64,000 bases of DNA from Bacteroidota bacterium (GTDB taxonomy: Bacteria > Bacteroidota > Bacteroidia > Chitinophagales > BACL12), in assembly GCA_016718035.1 (NCBI GenBank), contig JADKEK010000009.1, positions 62,001-126,000 of the forward strand, written 5' to 3'. Numbering within the stretch: position 1 is the first letter of the stretch; each line of letters opens with the position of its first letter. Of the stretch, positions 46,585 to 57,088 are shown in pieces. The position numbers and the translations under genes are program-made. The notes beneath the pieces were generated by a model. It was not told the DNA's origin, did not search any database, and worked only from the letters and a program-made list of their open reading frames with translations.

Positions 46585-48333
46585 TTATAACTTAATAAAT
46601 CTTGAGGAATGCCACTCTCCTAACTGACATAAACGCAAACAATACATACCACTTGGAAAATCCGTGACGTCTACACTTGCCTGATTCGGAGTGTTATTCC
46701 AATACAAACATTTTCCTGTTAAATCAAAAATTGCAACACTTTCAGCCCCACCTTGGTAATTTATGTACAGAGTTGACTGAGCAGGATTTGGATACAATGC
46801 TATTCCCTCAACACTCTCAAAAGAATTTACAAACGTTTTCGCATCGCCATATTTTGCAATATAAAAACCATTACCATACTCAAAAGGAGGTAGTGTATCA
46901 ATAGTGTATAAAGTAGTGATACCTGGAGTTGGATCTAAATCAATTGAATCTTGAAAAAACCCAACCATTATTAAATTATCAGCGTTATCCAATACAAGTT
47001 TTTGTGCAGCTGACCAATTTGATAGACCAGTAATTATTTGACTTGCATCAATAAAATTACCCACAGCATCAAATTCCATAAGATAAAAATCATAATCATT
47101 TGGTATTCCAATTCCGGTTGTTTCAATAATGAATTCATCAGGTGATGGGTCAAGGTCTACCGATCCCAATAAATTCCCGAAAACAAAAATATTTCCGGTT
47201 TGACTAGTTGCAACTGCGTTGCATTCAATTTTAGAACTCGGATCCCACAAATACGCAAAAATAAAATTGCCGTCAGGATTATACTTAGCTAGAAACCCAT
47301 TAGTATGTTCGTAATTTGGTGTAAGCATAAATTCTACTGCTGAAGGGTCAAAATCAACAGGTTCCGGTCCAGATATACTACCTGTGCAAATAATATTATT
47401 CTCTTCATCAATTGAAAAATCTGCAGGTTTTAAATTGACATTAAATGAATTATTTCCGGCTTTAAAAGCCCACAAATAATCTCCATTATTATTGTATTTT
47501 GCGATAAATAAATCATATCCTCTTTCTGCATCTAAAATTTGTTCCCCAGGCCCAAAATCAAAATCTGCATTTTCTTTATCAAATAAATTACCACACAGCA
47601 GCAAATTATTTTCTTTGTCAATTTCCAACATTATACTTCCTACTCCTTTTTCACCTGATAAGGCATAAGCCCACAATAAATTTCCTAAATAATCATATTT
47701 AGCTAAAAAATTATCTGTCTCGTTTGCAGCTATTGTAAACTCACCTGCGCCAGGATTAAAATCGGCAGTCCCCATAAATTGGCCCGTAATAAATATATTA
47801 CCAACTTGGTCAAGTGCAATATCCGATATACCAATTATGCTATCAGAACTTAATATTTTAACCCACTCCGGTTCTCCATCATTATTATATTTTGCAAAAA
47901 ACGATGAGACAAATCCCGTACCGCTTGGTACTAAAAATTCCGGGTCACCGGGTTTGAGGGTAACTGTATCATATGCTACACTCCCAACAAATAAATTATT
48001 ATTGTTGGCAACAATATGCGCAGCAGAAGATGCAAATCCTGGTGTGTCTGAATATTTATTTATGGTATTCATCCAAATCATTTTACCTGTTTGATCCATC
48101 TTAACCAATAGTAAAGCCCCATTTGCAAGAAGTGTGGTATCTATACCGGTATAATCAAATTGGCTTGTTTCATAAAAATGTGTTGATAAATAAACATTCA
48201 ATAGTGAGTCAGTACAAATTACGCCATCAAGATAACCCAACATTCCTTTGTACCATGATGGTGAAGTTATTTGATTATATGCTGTTCCAAATGTCAATAA
48301 TGAAATCAGCAATGTTGTGAGAATTTTCTTCAA
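46585..48333 (-). CDS. Secreted T9SS protein with SBBP-type beta-propeller repeats
   Basis: 582 residues, intact frame. Signal peptide MKKILTTLLISLLTFGTAYNQ. The body is a series of SBBP-like repeats, each with LAKYDxxGNLLWAYALSG-like and DxxGNIFITGQFxGTADFNPG-like blocks plus an Asp-rich DFDPS/DLDPSP loop that may bind calcium. The C-terminus is a type A sorting domain (IALYPNPAQSTLYINY, FPSGMYCLRLCQ). Surface-exposed or released protein, specific function unknown. It is divergent from the type B gene at 48532, with a 198-base shared upstream region. Confidence 0.82.
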   Translation of the reverse strand: MKKILTTLLISLLTFGTAYNQITSPSWYKGMLGYLDGVICTDSLLNVYLSTHFYETSQFDYTGIDTTLLANGALLLVKMDQTGKMIWMNTINKYSDTPGFASSAAHIVANNNNLFVGSVAYDTVTLKPGDPEFLVPSGTGFVSSFFAKYNNDGEPEWVKILSSDSIIGISDIALDQVGNIFITGQFMGTADFNPGAGEFTIAANETDNFLAKYDYLGNLLWAYALSGEKGVGSIMLEIDKENNLLLCGNLFDKENADFDFGPGEQILDAERGYDLFIAKYNNNGDYLWAFKAGNNSFNVNLKPADFSIDEENNIICTGSISGPEPVDFDPSAVEFMLTPNYEHTNGFLAKYNPDGNFIFAYLWDPSSKIECNAVATSQTGNIFVFGNLLGSVDLDPSPDEFIIETTGIGIPNDYDFYLMEFDAVGNFIDASQIITGLSNWSAAQKLVLDNADNLIMVGFFQDSIDLDPTPGITTLYTIDTLPPFEYGNGFYIAKYGDAKTFVNSFESVEGIALYPNPAQSTLYINYQGGAESVAIFDLTGKCLYWNNTPNQASVDVTDFPSGMYCLRLCQLGEWHSSRFIKL

Positions 48334-48531
48334 GGTGGAATATTTTAAATATAAATATAGCTCTTTTAGCCAACTCTCAATTTATACCTATTGGTAATTT
48401 TTGCCTAAACCATAGTATCTGATATTTGGTTAAAGTTTATTTTAAAGCCACTTCATTAAACTTTTCACATCCATTTTTGTTTAAGCCTTATTAAAACAAA
48501 ACCACCGCAATTTTAGCGGGTTGAAATACAT

Positions 48532-50457
48532 ATGAAAGCTATCATATTAGGCATTTTTACATTCGTTGCAAGCTTTTTGCCCTTAGCAGTTGTATATGGG
48601 CAAGCACAAAATAATAATTGGTATTTCGGGACAGCTGGAATCGATTTTAATGGCCCCTCTCCTGTTGCAATTACTACCAGTGCCATGAGCACGTATGAAG
48701 GCTGTTCGACCGTTTCCGATAAATTTGGCAATTTATTGTTTTATACGGATGGTGTTAGTGTTTTTAACCGTGAAAATGATGTAATGCCTTCAGGAACCGG
48801 TTTATTTGGCGATTACTCAAGCAGTAATTCAGCTGTTATTGTACCAAAACCGGGTGACCCCAATAAATATTACATTTTTACTACTGAATGTTATTACCCT
48901 TTAACAGGATTACATTACACCCTCGTTGACATGTGTCTCGATGGCGGATTAGGTGACGTTGTAGCAGGTGAAAAAAATGTTTTTAACCGGGCAAACTCCT
49001 GAAAAGTGAATACCGCATTACATACCAACGGCAAAGATATTTGGGTGCTTACACATGGTTGGAATAATAACGAATTCCGTGTTTTTTTAGTCACTGCTGC
49101 CGGTGTTGACCCTACACCTGTTATTACAGCAATTGGTCCAGTACACGGTACCGATTTTTTCCAAAGTGTGGGCTGCATGAAAATGAATCGCGACAATAAT
49201 AAAATTGCAGTTGCCGTTGAAGTAAGTGGAAATAGAATTGAATTATATGATTTTGATAATGCAACAGGAATTGTAAGTAATGAAATAATAATAACTACTC
49301 CTCATTCAGCTGCCGGCTTGGGTCCCGGAAATACTGTTTACGGGGTGGAATTTTCTCCAAATAATAATTTTATTTATTCCTCAAGCTGGTTCGATGATAA
49401 TATTTATCAATTGGATATCACAAGTGGTGATGCTGCTACAATTGAAGCAAGTGCAACAATTATCGGCACAACCTCTGCAGCTTCTAATGTTGGTGCATTA
49501 CAATTGGCGCCTGATAATAAAATTTATGCTGCAACACAATATAAAAATAAAGTTGGTGTAATTAATGCACCTGATATTGCAGGTCTTGCATGTAATTATG
49601 TAGATAATGGTTTTAATTTAGAAGGTGAAACGGTGTATGCCGGTTTACCTGCTTTATACAAAACAATGAAATTTCTTATCAGCCGGAATTTGAATTTACT
49701 ACAGGTTGTGCAGGTGGAACTTCAACATTTTCGTTTACAAGTGATGCTGTGTATGATGAGGTATTCTGGGATTTCGGCGATCCAACTACTACATTAGACA
49801 ATTCTACCGCATTTGATGCCACCTACATTTATTCCGATACAGGAACATACACGGTAACCTTAATATTTACAATCGGTTGTTTTACCGATACTGCTTTTAC
49901 AGATATTGTTGTGAACGAAGGAGCATTATATAATTTGTTGCCGGCTGATACAACAGTGTGTATCGAGGATGCCTCATCCATTATTTTATTTTTTAACTGC
50001 AACATTAACAGATATTGAATGGAGTACAGGTTCAACTGCGAATGAAATTGAAGTATCTGCTGATGGTATTTATTTTGTAAGTGGAAGCGACGATTGTGGC
50101 ATTTTACAAACAGATAGTATTGTAGTTGACTTTATAGATTGCGAAATTGATACTACTACCAATGAAAATCCTATTACTTGTTTTATACAATTTCCAAATG
50201 CATTTTCTCCGGATGGGGATGGATTTAACGAAATATTTAATCCTGTTGCCAATCAACTTTGTTTAGTTGAAAATTATCAATTACAAATTTATTCCCGTTG
50301 GGGTGAATTAATTTTTTCGAGTAATGATATTAATATCGGATGGAATGGCATTTACAAAAACACACCTCAGGAACTTGGCACCTATGTATATATTGCTGAT
50401 GCTACTCTAGGCGGAATGGATATGCAACAAACAGGGACTGTTACATTGGTGAGATAA
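48532..50457 (+). pseudogene. T9SS type B (gliding-motility C-terminal) protein, one stop and two frameshifts
   Basis: Four fragments read as one protein of about 641 residues. There is a signal peptide, a WYFGTAGIDFNGPSP propeller-like start, a DIWVLTHGWNNNEFRVFLVT block common to these proteins, a PKD-like domain (EVFWDFGDPTT, YIYSDTGTYTVTLI), and the type B sorting domain FPNAFSPDGDGFNEIFNP to GTVTLVR. Breaks: an in-frame TGA at 49000-49002, one T missing in the run at 49672-49674, and one T too many at 49989-49994. Secreted by T9SS; other members are large surface proteins. The stop may be a real mutation, the others look like length errors. Confidence 0.8.
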
Positions 50458-50551
50458 GTGGGAATGTTGGGTAATGATAAGCAGGTGGTTATTATAAATG
50501 GTTGTATTATAGATAATGTCAACCACACTTTGCCGGAAGGTAAACCTAAAA

Positions 50552-50658
50552 GGGGTTCTGTGATTTTTATTTGATTACCTGTGCTTAAAATAATGTCACC
50601 CCTATCGGGGTTCTGTGACTTTTATGGGATTACACGTGGTTAAAATAATGTCACCCCT
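50552..50658. repeat. 55-bp tandem repeat with ACCCCTAAAGGGGT-type hairpins
   Basis: GGGGTTCTGTGA-type units start at 50552 and 50607, 55 bases apart, each ending AAAATAATGTCACCCCT. A third partial begins after CACCCCTAAAGGGG (50653). The junctions form short CCCC/GGGG hairpins. It is an intergenic palindromic repeat between the type B gene and the esterase gene. No gene here. Confidence 0.75.
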
Positions 50659-50769
50659 AAAGGGGTTGGTGGATTTGTTTGTTAAAATCTATAAATACCA
50701 ATTAGTAAAATATTAATTATTCATATTTATTCCTAAAGTAATAACAATATGAAATTAAAATAGTCCAAA

Positions 50770-52003
50770 CTATTTTTTCATTTCCTGGTGAATACTTTCC
50801 ATAAAATCATTTATCTCATCGTTAATCTCTAGTTTTTCATCAGCAGTAATAACTTTATCATCGGTCAATACCGCAATCCCTTTTTCGGCAAATTCTATTG
50901 CTGTAGTATATTTTTTTGCTCAAAATAAATTTCAGAAACCCATAAATAAGTGCTGTAATCAAATGGGTAACTCCACACATTTAGAGCACCTCAAGTGCCA
51001 ATACCGAACTTTTATCCTTAAAAACACCATCATAATCGTTAGCATACGAACTCGCAATTGAATTGTAAAACAATAAGTCCGGAACAATTTTAAAACCATA
51101 ATATGCCGATTGTTCTTCATAAAATGACAAATATTGTCTCCATGGCACTGAATCGTTTTGTTGTTGTCCTTGAATAACTTCAAGACTATAAATAGCAGCT
51201 TTTCTATACGACGCAAATATATTGGCTAGCGCGCGATTAACAGTAAGGCCTGGTATTACAAAGTGATCAACAGGCTCCTTGACATGCATTATTGTTAATT
51301 TACTGGGAATCTGCAAATCGTTCAAATAGTTTGCAAATGAATCAACTGAAGCTTCATGGTAGTCTAATTGAAAATTCGTGCCGCTTGAAAAAGTTAAAAA
51401 ATATTGACTACGGCTTTTCTCAATTTCATTTAAAAAAAATTCGAATTGTTTTTTTGTGTTTTCATCTCCAAAATCAAAATTAGCTGTACTACTGGCAACA
51501 ACAGCATTGACTAAAGGGTAGGTTTTACTTTGTGCATAGGAAGAAAAAATTGCCGTACGTGAATGCCCTATCAATGTTGTGAAATTTGCTACAGGGAATT
51601 TAGTTTTTAACAATAAACTAATATCTTCAAACAGAAAACTAATTAAATCATCTGCTTTTCCACCTGAAATGTTTGGCGTTGTCCATTTATTGCGGGTGCT
51701 ATTTTCAAATGCAACTCCAACAATAATACAAGGTGGCATTGCACTCAATGATGTCAGGTAATCAATAGTCTCCAAATTATATTGATAATTAATTTCATTT
51801 TGTTTATCAAAAAGAAAAATAACGGGGTAACTGACACCACTTGAGTATTGTATTATACTTGGGGTAATTATCTGCAAAGAAATCGAATCATCTAATTGTT
51901 TTGCATAAACTACTGTATCTACAGGTGCATTAAATGATGTTGTTGATTGACAAAAACTAAAATAACTTTGTAATATACAAAAACTAAAAAAGACAATTTT
52001 CAT
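50770..52003 (-). pseudogene. Secreted esterase D-like alpha/beta hydrolase, two frameshifts
   Basis: The first frame gives 340 residues with signal peptide MKIVFFSFCILQSYFSFCQ. Features are YPVIFLFDKQNEI, LIGHSRTAIFSSYA (nucleophile Ser in GHSRT), EPVDHFVIPGLT with a candidate catalytic His, and an ASYRKAAIYS stretch. This matches the secreted enterochelin esterase/esterase D group. Two homopolymer losses (CC run at 50989-50990, T7 run at 50911-50917, plus-strand view) join a further tail, LNVWSYPFDYSTYLWVSEIY and KKYTTAIEFAEKGIAVL, to a TAG at 50770. The tail looks like a TPR unit. About 412 residues in all. Substrate unknown. Confidence 0.78.
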
Positions 52004-52255
52004 CTTACTGTAATTTATAACAAAGATAGTAAACTATAGATATTTTTATTTTGCTTGTTTGGTTTTAGTGTTTTGTTACTCAATCAAGCAGATACCGAGT
52101 TGGCTTATCCTTAACTTCAATTTTAATTAGAAAATTTATATCATGGAGGTCAATCAGCTGAAAGTTAAAGAATAATAACATCTCCACTGAAAAAATATCA
52201 TAATATGATAATTTTTTTGCACACCAATTGAAAATCCATTATCTATGCATAAATA

Positions 52256-53260
52256 ATGGCAACAGGTAACCCGAAAATTAAACGGCTATTCATCCATGTG
52301 GCATTTTGGATATTCATTTTCATGTATGAAATGGATTATCTCAGGGATATCTATGCGACAAAAACGGCTATATTACTTTCTCTTTTTGAGTTGCTTTGTT
52401 ATATCGTTGAAGCATACATCAATTTGATTGTATTAATTCCGCGTTTTGCGGCAAAAGCTAAATGGAGAGGGTACGGGTTATCGATTTTGGGCTTGTTAGC
52501 TGCCGTATATTTTGTGTATTTATTCACTGGTTTAGGGACTATGCTGCTATCGGAAAATACCTGGCGGGCATTACTTACATTTATTATCAACCATGGATTA
52601 TTTATCCTGATTTCATTTTTGTATTGGTATGTAACTAAATACGAAAAAGAAAAACGCAGGGCTATAGAACTGGAAAATCAGAAATTAAAGTCTGAACTAG
52701 AATTGCTAAAATCACAATTGAGCCCTCACTTTTTATTTAACACACTTAATGGTATTTATAGTCTTATTTTAATCGACCCAAGTAAGGCTGCTACGCTGGT
52801 GGATAATTTATCGGTGGTGCTTCGCTATAGCATTTACAGCTCAAAGCTAGAACAAGTAGCACTTTCAGAAGAAGTGAATGTCATTCAAAATTACCTGTTG
52901 TTACAACAATCAAGATTACAGAATGGCAGAGACAATATACGTTTTACAATCAATGGGAGCACACAAAACTTCAAAATCCCGCCACTATTGTTGTTAACCA
53001 TTGTAGAAAATGCATTTAAACACAGCGATATATTTGAAAACGACCATGCGTTTATCGAATTATTACTTGTTACTTCGGAAAATGAAATTCAATTAACTGT
53101 AAGTAATTCTTATTTACCCAAAAACAATCACCCGGGCATTGGGCTAGAAAATATCAAAAAGCAATTGGCCATTGCATATCCTGACCAACATATAATTACT
53201 ATAAACGATATTAACCAGGTATATTCAATTCATATAAAATTAATCAACAGTGCAACATAA
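52256..53260 (+). CDS. LytS-family sensor histidine kinase
   Basis: 334 residues. Four transmembrane segments fill the first 130 residues, followed by a short coiled coil (KYEKEKRRAIELENQKLKSELELLKSQ) and the His_kinase domain with the phosphoacceptor in QLSPHFLFNTLNGIY near residue 159. An ATPase domain is recognisable from IVENAFKHSD (N box) and GIGLENIKKQL (G box). No periplasmic sensor domain is evident, so the membrane part probably senses the signal. Its 3' end overlaps the start of the response regulator gene by 11 bases, forming a two-component pair. The following gene is a secreted deiminase. Confidence 0.92.
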   Translation: MATGNPKIKRLFIHVAFWIFIFMYEMDYLRDIYATKTAILLSLFELLCYIVEAYINLIVLIPRFAAKAKWRGYGLSILGLLAAVYFVYLFTGLGTMLLSENTWRALLTFIINHGLFILISFLYWYVTKYEKEKRRAIELENQKLKSELELLKSQLSPHFLFNTLNGIYSLILIDPSKAATLVDNLSVVLRYSIYSSKLEQVALSEEVNVIQNYLLLQQSRLQNGRDNIRFTINGSTQNFKIPPLLLLTIVENAFKHSDIFENDHAFIELLLVTSENEIQLTVSNSYLPKNNHPGIGLENIKKQLAIAYPDQHIITINDINQVYSIHIKLINSAT

Positions 53261-53945
53261 ATTCCGATGTCTGGTTATCGACGATGAGCCATTAGCGCGT
53301 TTATTAATTGAAAAACATCTTTCAACTGAACCTGAATTTGTTTTAGTAGGGGCTTGCAAAAACACCATGCAGGCAGAAACATTACTCGAAGAAAATGAAA
53401 TTGATCTCATTTTTTTAGACATCAATATGCCCAAAACAAGTGGCATTGAATGGGTGAAAAAATCGGGAACCTTACCTAAAATCATTATCACCACTGCACA
53501 TCCTGAATTTGCTGTTGAAGGTTTCGATCTCGATGTTGTGGATTATATCGTAAAGCCTGTAACTGCAGAACGTTTTAGTAAGGCATTACTCAAATTCAAA
53601 TTAACCACAAATCAATTAAATAATACCGCTAATAACGCAACTATAACTATTAAAAGTGAAGGCATCCAGCATCGTATTAATGTACAAGATATTTTATTTG
53701 CTGAGGCTGTCCAAAAATACGTGCGCATATATACCAAATCGAATGTATATGAAACGCTAATGCCTTTGTCGCAATTCGAAAAAATGGTAGCTGCTGATTT
53801 GTTTTTCAGGTGCCATAAATCGTATCTTGTGCAATTAAATGCGGTTAATGGCATTAAAGGCTACACCATCAATGTTGGCGACTATAAAGTGCCGGTTAGC
53901 AGGGTTTTGAAGACTGAATTGCTTGTTTTTTTAGCTAAAAAATGA
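53250..53945 (+). CDS. LytTR-type response regulator
   Basis: 231 residues. The receiver domain has the acidic pocket DDE at residues 11-13, phosphoacceptor Asp57 in IFLDINMPKTSG and Lys in YIVKPVTAERF. The C-terminal LytTR DNA-binding domain spans about 130-231 (IQHRINVQDILFAEAVQKYVRIYT, MPLSQFEKMV, FFRCHKSYLVQLNAVNGI). It is phosphorylated by the kinase encoded directly upstream and binds target promoters. Its regulon is unknown; the deiminase gene 92 bases downstream is one candidate. Confidence 0.93.
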   Translation: MQHKFRCLVIDDEPLARLLIEKHLSTEPEFVLVGACKNTMQAETLLEENEIDLIFLDINMPKTSGIEWVKKSGTLPKIIITTAHPEFAVEGFDLDVVDYIVKPVTAERFSKALLKFKLTTNQLNNTANNATITIKSEGIQHRINVQDILFAEAVQKYVRIYTKSNVYETLMPLSQFEKMVAADLFFRCHKSYLVQLNAVNGIKGYTINVGDYKVPVSRVLKTELLVFLAKK

Positions 53946-54037
53946 CAAAAATTGACCGTTCATACCCAAAATATTACCATTCCCGAATAAGCAGCAACTA
54001 GAAAATACCAACACAATACCTTTAATAAAAAAAGCGT

Positions 54038-55435
54038 ATGAAAAAGATAACTATGATAATGTTGAGTTTGTTGTTAACACAATTCGTGATAGCTCAAACC
54101 CCCACCTACACCTTTCCTGAAGAAACCGCACAACATGAAGGCACCTGGTTGCAATGGCCTCACCATTATACATATGGCACTACTTACCGCAGCAGACTGG
54201 ACCAAACATTTATTGATATGACGGAGGCATTGGTAGGTTCTGAAAAAGTATTTATTGTAGCCTATAACAATACTGAAAAAAACAGGATTATCGATTTATT
54301 AAATACAGCAGGTATTCCATTAGGAAATGTATTTTTTTATATCATTAAAACGGATGATGTTTGGTCGCGCGACAACGGACCAATGTATGTATATAATGAG
54401 GCAAATGAATTGGTGATTTTAGACTGGAAATTTAATGGTTGGGGAAATGATACACCTTATGCTAAAGACGATAAAGTACCTCAACGAATAGCTGAGAAAA
54501 CAGGTGTTCCTCGCGTTAATCTTTCCGCAATGGTATTAGAAGGTGGCGCAGTAGAAGTAGATGGTGCAGGTACATTTTTAGCTACGCGGAGCAGCATTTC
54601 CGGCGATAATAGAAATCCCTCACTTACTGAAACCGATATTAATAATTATCTGCAACAATATCTTGGTGTAACCAATATTATTTGGCTTGATGGCATTTAT
54701 GGTGGCGCATTTGATATTACTGATACACATATTGATGGATTTGCCAAGTTCTTAGACAGTGCTACTTTAGTTACCATGAATTCTGCGGATTTAAGTTATT
54801 GGGGAATTTCACCTTCAGATATTACAACATTAATGAATGCAGAAAATGCCAATGGTGATATTTATAATAAAGTATATCTGCCATTAACCAATAAAAATGT
54901 AAAAACAACCTGGGGTGCTAGTGTAGGATTTAAATCTTCTTATAATAATTATTACGTAGGAAATAATGTGGTATTAGCCACTACATTTAATGATGTTAAT
55001 GATGATGATGCCCTAGCCATTTTAACAGATTTATATCCGGATAAAACCGTTGTTGGTATCGACAGTCGCAATTTATATTTTTATGGTGGAATGGTGCATT
55101 GTGTAACACAGCAACAACCTATAGGTCTGCCATTAAAATCATTTGCTCAATTTGCTGATGGAGATGAAGATTTTCCTTTAACAGCTTCTATAACACCAAA
55201 TCCTGCATCATCAATGGCTCAAATTACCATTTCTGGAAATATATACGGTAATGCGGTAATTGAAATTTACGCAATCAACGGAGCATTGGTGTATCAAATG
55301 GATGTAACCGATATTTTGCCGGGAAATACAACTGTATCCATTGATGTGAGCAATTTCGAAAATGGCAATTACGTTGGTGTTATTAAAAACAATAATACAC
55401 GCAGCAGTGGTTTCGTTATTACAATAGCGCATTAA
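54038..55435 (+). CDS. Secreted agmatine deiminase/PPAD-like protein with T9SS sorting domain
   Basis: 465 residues. Signal peptide MKKITMIMLSLLLTQFVIAQ, then a PAD_porph domain (PF04371-like): HEGTWLQWPH, DDVWSRDNGPMYVY (catalytic Asp region), NLSAMVLEGGAVEVDGAG, THIDGFAKFLD (catalytic His) and GGMVHCVTQQQP with the nucleophile Cys near residue 355. Residues from about 385 on are a type A T9SS sorting domain (ASITPNPASSMAQITI, FENGNYVGVI). Cytosolic agmatine deiminases have neither signal peptide nor sorting domain. Porphyromonas gingivalis PPAD has both. Whether this one deiminates agmatine or peptidyl-arginine cannot be told. It follows the LytS/LytTR pair. Confidence 0.88.
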   Translation: MKKITMIMLSLLLTQFVIAQTPTYTFPEETAQHEGTWLQWPHHYTYGTTYRSRLDQTFIDMTEALVGSEKVFIVAYNNTEKNRIIDLLNTAGIPLGNVFFYIIKTDDVWSRDNGPMYVYNEANELVILDWKFNGWGNDTPYAKDDKVPQRIAEKTGVPRVNLSAMVLEGGAVEVDGAGTFLATRSSISGDNRNPSLTETDINNYLQQYLGVTNIIWLDGIYGGAFDITDTHIDGFAKFLDSATLVTMNSADLSYWGISPSDITTLMNAENANGDIYNKVYLPLTNKNVKTTWGASVGFKSSYNNYYVGNNVVLATTFNDVNDDDALAILTDLYPDKTVVGIDSRNLYFYGGMVHCVTQQQPIGLPLKSFAQFADGDEDFPLTASITPNPASSMAQITISGNIYGNAVIEIYAINGALVYQMDVTDILPGNTTVSIDVSNFENGNYVGVIKNNNTRSSGFVITIAH

Positions 55436-55452
55436 TTACACATCTATTTTAA

Positions 55453-55499
55453 CAATTGGGATGAAATTGGTAGCATATACCTATTTCATCCCAATTTTG
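55453..55499 (+). terminator. Terminator downstream of the secreted deiminase
   Basis: AATTGGGATGAAAT and ATTTCATCCCAATT are exact complements extended by a few imperfect pairs (TTGGTA/TACCTA), with a GCATA loop and TTTT after the stem. It lies 18 bases past the stop. Confidence 0.82.
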
Positions 55500-55537
55500 C
55501 AATGATAAGTATCGCAAATACGTTTAGAATGTTGGTG

Positions 55538-55545
55538 TAAATTTG
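55538..55545 (+). promoter_or_regulatory. -7 promoter box (TAAATTTG) of hemN
   Basis: TAAATTTG fits TAnnTTTG and is only four bases before the ATG at 55550, implying a leaderless or nearly leaderless mRNA. Confidence 0.65.
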
Positions 55546-55549
55546 CACC

Positions 55550-56914
55550 ATGTTTTCAGGCCTTATTCAAAAGTATAATGTTCCAGGACCGCGGTACACG
55601 AGTTATCCTACTGTGCCTTATTGGGACGAAAAAGGTTTTTCAACCGACATTTGGAAACAACATCTCATCAAATCATTCACTGAATCAAATGCTCAAGAGG
55701 GAATAAGTGTATACATTCATTTACCCTTTTGTGAAAGCTTATGCACTTTTTGCGGATGCAATAAACGAATTACCAGACAGCATCATGTAGAAGCACCTTA
55801 TATTGAAGCCTTATTAAAAGAGTGGGAATTATATTGCAATCTTTTTCCTGAAAAACCTATTATCAAAGAATTGCATTTAGGTGGTGGCACCCCAACCTTT
55901 TTTAGTGTTGAAAATCTCGAACAATTAATTCATGGTATATTTTTAAAAGCTGAAAGAGCTGAATCACCGGAATATAGTTTTGAAGGGCATCCGAATAATA
56001 CTAGCAAAGCACAATTACAACAATTATTTAATCTTGGATTTAATCGCGTAAGTTTTGGTGTGCAGGATTACAATGAAAAAGTGCAAATTGCCATCCACCG
56101 AATTCAGCCATTTGAAAACGTTGAACGCGTTACCAACTGGGCTCGTGAAATAGGGTATCAAAGTATTGGGCATGATTTAATTTTTGGCTTGCCTTTTCAA
56201 ACACTCGACGACATATTATTTACTATAAATAAAACCAATGAGCTCCGCCCGGATAGACTTGCGTTTTACAGCTATGCGCATGTGCCTTGGATAAAGGGTA
56301 ATGGACAACGCGGTTTTAAAGATGAGGATTTACCAAAAGATGCAGAAAAAAGGAAATTATACGAAACCGGTAAAAAACATCTTTTAGATTTAGGCTACGT
56401 GGAAATTGGCATGGATCATTTTGCATTACCTGCCGACAATATGTTTACTGCTTTTAATACCGGAAAATTACATCGCAATTTTATGGGTTATACAGCTTCC
56501 AAAACGCAATTAATGATCGGATTAGGCGTTTCATCAATTGGCGATAGCTGGTATGCATTCGGACAAAATGAAAAAGAAATTGAGGCCTATTATGAGGCTA
56601 TTAATCAACACCAATTACCCATTTTCAAAGGTCATATTTTAAATGATGAGGATTTGATAATCAGAAAACATATCCTCAATATCATGTGCACTTTCGAAAC
56701 CTCATGGACAGATGCCATGGGATACTTCGAAACCCTGCCCCAGGTTATTGACGATTTGGCTGAAATGCAAGCCGATGGCCTTTTGCAGATTACATCAGGT
56801 AAACTCATGGTTACAGACGCCGGAAAAGCATTTGTCCGTAACATTTGTATGGCTTTCGATTTGAGGCTAAAGCGCAAAACACCTGAAACTAAGCTGTTTT
56901 CTATGACGGTATAA
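55550..56914 (+). CDS. hemN: Oxygen-independent coproporphyrinogen III oxidase
   Basis: 454 residues. The radical-SAM cluster motif is CESLCTFCGC (Cys61, Cys65, Cys68 in CxxxCxxC, with Cys70 after), preceded by VPGPRYTSYPTVPYW, the HemN N-terminal trip-wire, and followed by LHLGGGTPTFF (SAM-binding GGGTPT) and the C-terminal HemN domain (LGLGVSSIGDSWYAFGQNEKEI-like). Length is standard for HemN proper rather than HemW. It converts coproporphyrinogen III to protoporphyrinogen IX with SAM in haem synthesis. It has its own promoter box and appears monocistronic. Confidence 0.95.
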   Translation: MFSGLIQKYNVPGPRYTSYPTVPYWDEKGFSTDIWKQHLIKSFTESNAQEGISVYIHLPFCESLCTFCGCNKRITRQHHVEAPYIEALLKEWELYCNLFPEKPIIKELHLGGGTPTFFSVENLEQLIHGIFLKAERAESPEYSFEGHPNNTSKAQLQQLFNLGFNRVSFGVQDYNEKVQIAIHRIQPFENVERVTNWAREIGYQSIGHDLIFGLPFQTLDDILFTINKTNELRPDRLAFYSYAHVPWIKGNGQRGFKDEDLPKDAEKRKLYETGKKHLLDLGYVEIGMDHFALPADNMFTAFNTGKLHRNFMGYTASKTQLMIGLGVSSIGDSWYAFGQNEKEIEAYYEAINQHQLPIFKGHILNDEDLIIRKHILNIMCTFETSWTDAMGYFETLPQVIDDLAEMQADGLLQITSGKLMVTDAGKAFVRNICMAFDLRLKRKTPETKLFSMTV

Positions 56915-57088
56915 TTTGAGAGCAGCAGCAGCAATAAACTTAATCAGTACCTTTGTTGGATATAATTAAGCTTAATAAATTTAATAACTTGATTAATCAC
57001 ACCTATTCAATCAATAAAATAACGTATCAAATAACGTTAATAGTAGCTTATTAGTTATCCTTTTTTTCATTAAAAAAAATTTAATAAC

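Noticed and set aside
49000..49002. In-frame TGA as selenocysteine codon
   Set aside because: No SECIS-like hairpin or selenium genes are seen, the position is not an active-site Cys in a known family, and neighbouring frame errors favour a sequence fault or mutation.
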